DNA from: Treponema sp.
Lineage (GTDB): Bacteria; Spirochaetota; Spirochaetia; Treponematales; Breznakiellaceae
Direction: 5' to 3'
DNA: 19,341 nt
Assembly (NCBI GenBank): GCA_031267115.1
Contig: JAIRZS010000223.1
Span: 1-19,341 of the forward strand
Position 1 is the first letter of the stretch. Every line of letters begins with the position of its first letter. The notes under the pieces are model-generated. The model searched no databases, had not been told where the DNA came from, and saw only the letters and a list, made by a program, of their open reading frames with translations. Positions 16,320-19,341 of this stretch are shown one piece after another. Position numbers and translations under genes: made by a program.

Positions 16320-19199
16320 CTATGCCTCGACATACATGCTCAGTTCCTGTTCCCCCAGCAAAAGCCGGCCCGCTATTTCCCCGAATTCGGACTTATCGAT
16401 CTGTTCCCGCAGCCAGGAAACCAGGCCGGAATCCGACTCGTAGCTGTACTGTTCCAGTTCGTCCATAACGCCGTCTATCTCGCCTATATCGTAATTTTCC
16501 GCCGCGTCCCGGATCCGGGCGAGCAGGGCCGGGTCCGGGGCGGCCATGTGGGGCTTTTGCAGCCTGCCTTCCAGCGTTTCGACCATCTCCGCCAGCGCGG
16601 CAATGAACCGTTCGGCTTCGTCGACAAAAGCGCTGGTTTCGCGGTCAATCAAAGCCGCGTCCCCTTCCTTTGCCGCGTGTTCAAGTTTTTCCGCCTTTTG
16701 CCCGATCCCGTCCGCGCATATCCCGTAGCTGGAACCCTTAATGCCGTGTACCGTAATCGCGTAATCGGAAAACGCCTCCACAATCTTTGCCGCCATAGCG
16801 GTTTCCAGCAGGAACGGCGTATGGACCACGTAGGAACGCAGGGAATCAAGGTAGGCCTTTCCGTCGCCCCCGAAACGTTCCAGCCCTTTTTCAGAATCAA
16901 GGCCGTCTATACGGAAGCACAGGAACATTTCCGCCAGGCGGCTCCAGGCGTCATCTTCGCCGGGCTGCCCCCCCTCCCCGGCGACACCGGCCTTCCCCTC
17001 CGCGATACGGCTTTCCACGTCAAGGTCCAGTTCCTTTTCCAGGCTTTTGTCCCGCACCCAGCGGTTAATCGCCTCGTTCAGCTTGATAATGTCAATAGGC
17101 TTGGTAAGGAATGCCTGGAAGCCGTTGTTCAGGAACAGTTCCTCGTTGCCGATAATCGCGTTGGCCGTAAGCGCGATAATGGGCACGGTCCTGGCGTACT
17201 CGCTGTCTATCTCGTTTCTGATAACCCTCACCGCCTCTATGCCGTCCATGCCCGGCATCATGTGGTCCATGAACACCGCGTTGTACCGGGATTCCCCGTC
17301 CCGTATAAGGCCGATAGCCTCCGGGCCGCTTGCCGCGCAGTCCACAGTCATGCCGTAGGGCTTCATAATCCCCCTGGCAAGGTCCAGATTGGTAGGTACG
17401 TCGTCAACCACCAGTACCCTGGCATAGGGGATATAGGACCGCACAAGCTGTTTGTTCCGGTCCTGGCGGGCCATGGTGTAGCGGAAGTCCCTAAGGTTCG
17501 CGGCAAGCTCCTCCCCGATTACGGCGTCGCCGGCAAAACCCTGGAGTATCGTCACGGTAAAAGTAGTCCCCTTGCCGTACTCGCTCTCCACGCTGACGCC
17601 GCCGCTCATCATCTCAGCCATGCGCCTGGTAATGGCAAGCCCCAGCCCCGTCCCCTCGATATGGCGGTTGCTCTTCGTGTCTACCTGGTTGTAATCGCTG
17701 AACAGCTTGCCTATGTCCTCTGCCTTTATACCTATGCCGGTATCGGAAATATTGGCTGTTATCCATACATCCCCCGCGCTGTCCCGCGTGGAACGGATGC
17801 GCAGCGTTACAGTCCCCTCTTTGGTGTACTTAAAGGCGTTGGAAAGCAGATTATTGAATATCTGTTTTATCCGAAGTTCGTCGCCGAAAAGCCTGGCGGG
17901 CAGGTTTTTGTCTATGTCCAGCTTAAACTCGACAGGCTTGCTGCCTATGCGTACCGCGTTGAGGACCACCGTATCGTTGATCAGGCTGGGCATATCGTAA
18001 TTCACCGGGACCAGTTCGAATTTTCCCGATTCGATTTTGGAAATATCCAGAATGTCGTTGATAAGCCCCAGAAGCGTTACGCCGGAACTGTATATCTTTT
18101 CCAGGCTTTCCATGGTTTCGGATTTAAGGTCTTTGTCTTTTTCTTTCCCCAGTTCCAGTTCCGCAAACCCGATTATGGCGTTAAGGGGCGTGCGCATCTC
18201 GTGGCTCATGTTGGCAAGGAAATGGCTCTTCGCCTCCGACGCGGATTCCGCTACCAGGGCAAGATCCTTCAATTTGTTATAGGGGCGGGCGAGAAAGCTG
18301 GCGGCAATAAACGCGGCGATAATCCCCAGCCCAAGGAATATAGTGCCGGAAATCAGAAAAGATTTTACCACATGGGCAACAGGGCTTTCCACGAGGGGGC
18401 AGGAAACCCCCAGGGACCAGCCGTCGGTCCCCTCGACAGGCCGGTACGCGCAGATACGCATGGACCCTTCCATGCTGTAGTCGCCGCTCCCGGTCTCCCC
18501 CCGGACCATGCGGGAAAAAACTTCCGCTATTTCCCGGTATTCCTTTTGGTTTTCGCCCCCGGCTTCCGCCAGCTTGATATAGTTGAAGCGCCCGAAAACC
18601 TGGCCAGCCTTCTTGCTGGCAATAATCGTCCCTTCGTGGTCAAGGACAAAAATAGTCCCCGAATCCCATATACTGAACCGGGACAGCACTTCGCTTATCA
18701 TCACCCCCGGCAGGGTTGCCACGATAGTTTTGCCGTCTTCCAGGGGAACCCAGAAACGCATGATAAAATCGTCATTCTCGTTGTACTGGGTAGTGCTCAT
18801 TACCGTTTCGCCCTTTAAGGCCCGCCGGGCGTTTTCATTTTCCATAAGCTTGCGGTCCGGCGTCCCGGAGCCGTAAGACAGCACGTTGCCGTCCCGGTCT
18901 ATCAGCCGCAGGGTCACATAATTCTGGGCAAGGGCCTCTTTCCGCAAAACGTCTTTAACCTGTTCATCGTCCAGGCCCCGGCATTTTTCCGCGATAACGC
19001 GCATCTCCGCTTTTAAACGGCCCACCTTTTCCGCGATAAGCTGTTCCGCAATAGCGCCCGACACGCCCATATCGTTTTCGATAGTCGCAACAAGATTGCG
19101 GCGGGTCAGACCAATCCCGATGATCACGCTTGCCGCGGTTATCCCCGCGATTATCAGCGCGATAATAAGTATAATTCTGGTACGAACCGATAGCGTCAT
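16320..19199 (-). CDS. Membrane hybrid sensor histidine kinase (Cache-like sensor, HisKA, HATPase, receiver, HPt)
   Basis: A 959-residue protein from ATG 19199, with AAGGAGG 5 bases upstream. A transmembrane helix at 8-32 and a second at 280-303 bracket a periplasmic Cache-like sensor (33-279), a fold that typically binds small organic ligands. HisKA follows (phosphoacceptor H333 in MSHEMRTPLN), then HATPase_c with NNLLSNAFKYT (449-459), DTGIG (486-490) and GTGLGLAI (516-523). The receiver has D599, D600, D645 in FMDHMMPGMDG and K700. An HPt domain carries H818 in HGIKGSS. All catalytic residues of a four-step H-D-H-D relay except the last aspartate are in this one protein; the adjacent receiver/HD-GYP protein can supply that. 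There is no HAMP or PAS between the membrane and HisKA, only a short linker. It is the first gene of the block and has its own promoter-like upstream region. Confidence 0.95.
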   Translation of the reverse strand: MTLSVRTRIILIIALIIAGITAASVIIGIGLTRRNLVATIENDMGVSGAIAEQLIAEKVGRLKAEMRVIAEKCRGLDDEQVKDVLRKEALAQNYVTLRLIDRDGNVLSYGSGTPDRKLMENENARRALKGETVMSTTQYNENDDFIMRFWVPLEDGKTIVATLPGVMISEVLSRFSIWDSGTIFVLDHEGTIIASKKAGQVFGRFNYIKLAEAGGENQKEYREIAEVFSRMVRGETGSGDYSMEGSMRICAYRPVEGTDGWSLGVSCPLVESPVAHVVKSFLISGTIFLGLGIIAAFIAASFLARPYNKLKDLALVAESASEAKSHFLANMSHEMRTPLNAIIGFAELELGKEKDKDLKSETMESLEKIYSSGVTLLGLINDILDISKIESGKFELVPVNYDMPSLINDTVVLNAVRIGSKPVEFKLDIDKNLPARLFGDELRIKQIFNNLLSNAFKYTKEGTVTLRIRSTRDSAGDVWITANISDTGIGIKAEDIGKLFSDYNQVDTKSNRHIEGTGLGLAITRRMAEMMSGGVSVESEYGKGTTFTVTILQGFAGDAVIGEELAANLRDFRYTMARQDRNKQLVRSYIPYARVLVVDDVPTNLDLARGIMKPYGMTVDCAASGPEAIGLIRDGESRYNAVFMDHMMPGMDGIEAVRVIRNEIDSEYARTVPIIALTANAIIGNEELFLNNGFQAFLTKPIDIIKLNEAINRWVRDKSLEKELDLDVESRIAEGKAGVAGEGGQPGEDDAWSRLAEMFLCFRIDGLDSEKGLERFGGDGKAYLDSLRSYVVHTPFLLETAMAAKIVEAFSDYAITVHGIKGSSYGICADGIGQKAEKLEHAAKEGDAALIDRETSAFVDEAERFIAALAEMVETLEGRLQKPHMAAPDPALLARIRDAAENYDIGEIDGVMDELEQYSYESDSGLVSWLREQIDKSEFGEIAGRLLLGEQELSMYVEA

Positions 19200-19264
19200 A
19201 CCGTCCTCCTTGAATTGCCGGGACCCCGCGCTGCTGCCTTAATTGCATAACCTTGCGCCTAACC

Positions 19265-19329
19265 GCAAAATTATACTTTGCACGCCCCGGAAAAGCCTGT
19301 TAAAAAATTACTTTGCATATTCATGCAAA
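19265..19329 (-). promoter_or_regulatory. Promoter of the kinase gene with TTTGCA half-site palindromes
   Basis: A consensus -10 TATAAT lies at 19275-19270, about 70 bp before the start codon; no good -35 is seen at 16-18 bases. An inverted repeat of TTTGCAT and ATGCAAA around 4 bases (19312-19329) is centred about 50 bp upstream of the -10. A second pair, GCAAA and TTTGC (19265-19281), encloses the -10 itself. The shared half-site and the weak -35 suggest a promoter controlled by one dimeric regulator. Confidence 0.5.
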
Positions 19330-19341
19330 ATACCCGTAAAA

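Noticed and set aside
16548..18818. A 756-codon open frame on the plus strand
   Set aside because: It lies wholly antisense to the well-supported hybrid kinase. Its translation is rich in His, Arg, Pro and Gly with no domain motif, as expected for the complement of a GC-rich gene.

Overview
This 19.3 kb window is a one-strand block of regulatory genes. Every gene I can support lies on the minus strand, so transcription runs from position 19341 towards 1. The DNA is moderately GC-rich, and the long open frames on the plus strand are antisense shadows. The gene content suggests a free-living or gut-associated spirochaete, perhaps of the termite-gut Treponema group: PocR-domain AraC regulators, several MalT-like LuxR regulators, a hybrid kinase with an HD-GYP partner, and a methyltransferase-type corrinoid protein. 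No 16S gene or other marker is present, so this assignment is an inference from gene content only.

In transcription order: (1) 19199-16320 encodes a membrane hybrid histidine kinase (Cache-like sensor, HisKA, HATPase, receiver, HPt). It is preceded by a TATAAT-type -10 box and TTTGCA-based inverted repeats. (2) 16242-15118 encodes an RpfG-like receiver/HD-GYP phosphodiesterase, the obvious output partner. As sequenced its frame is broken at a T7 run and again at a C8 run. (3) 15117-14509 has no gene. It holds a composite palindromic repeat (14875-15110), a GC-rich repeat built of small hairpins (14709-14867), and a promoter for the next gene. (4) 14508-6251/3621 encodes four MalT-like STAND/LuxR regulators of about 850-885 residues. 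By sequence they fall in the order A-B-A-B, so an overlapping two-gene cassette was apparently duplicated. The B gene of the first cassette (11927-9271) carries a 1-base frameshift. A 460-bp gap between the cassettes (8810-9270) holds a second copy of the hairpin repeat. (5) 3557-2184 and 2175-709 are two tandem PocR-AraC regulators, also recent duplicates. (6) 642-1 is the start of a corrinoid-binding protein that runs off the left edge and lacks the cobalt-ligating histidine.

Working model (inference): an extracellular small molecule is read by the kinase and passed by phosphorelay to a c-di-GMP phosphodiesterase. Four ATP-binding LuxR regulators and two PocR regulators (a domain predicted to sense small hydrocarbon derivatives) then set expression of a corrinoid/methyl-transfer or glycan-related programme beyond the left edge. 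The notable points are the density of regulators, the ABAB duplication, divergence in single copies (Walker B D-to-N, altered recognition helix, lost axial histidine), and three indels at short homopolymers. Those indels may be sequencing error, decay or phase variation.
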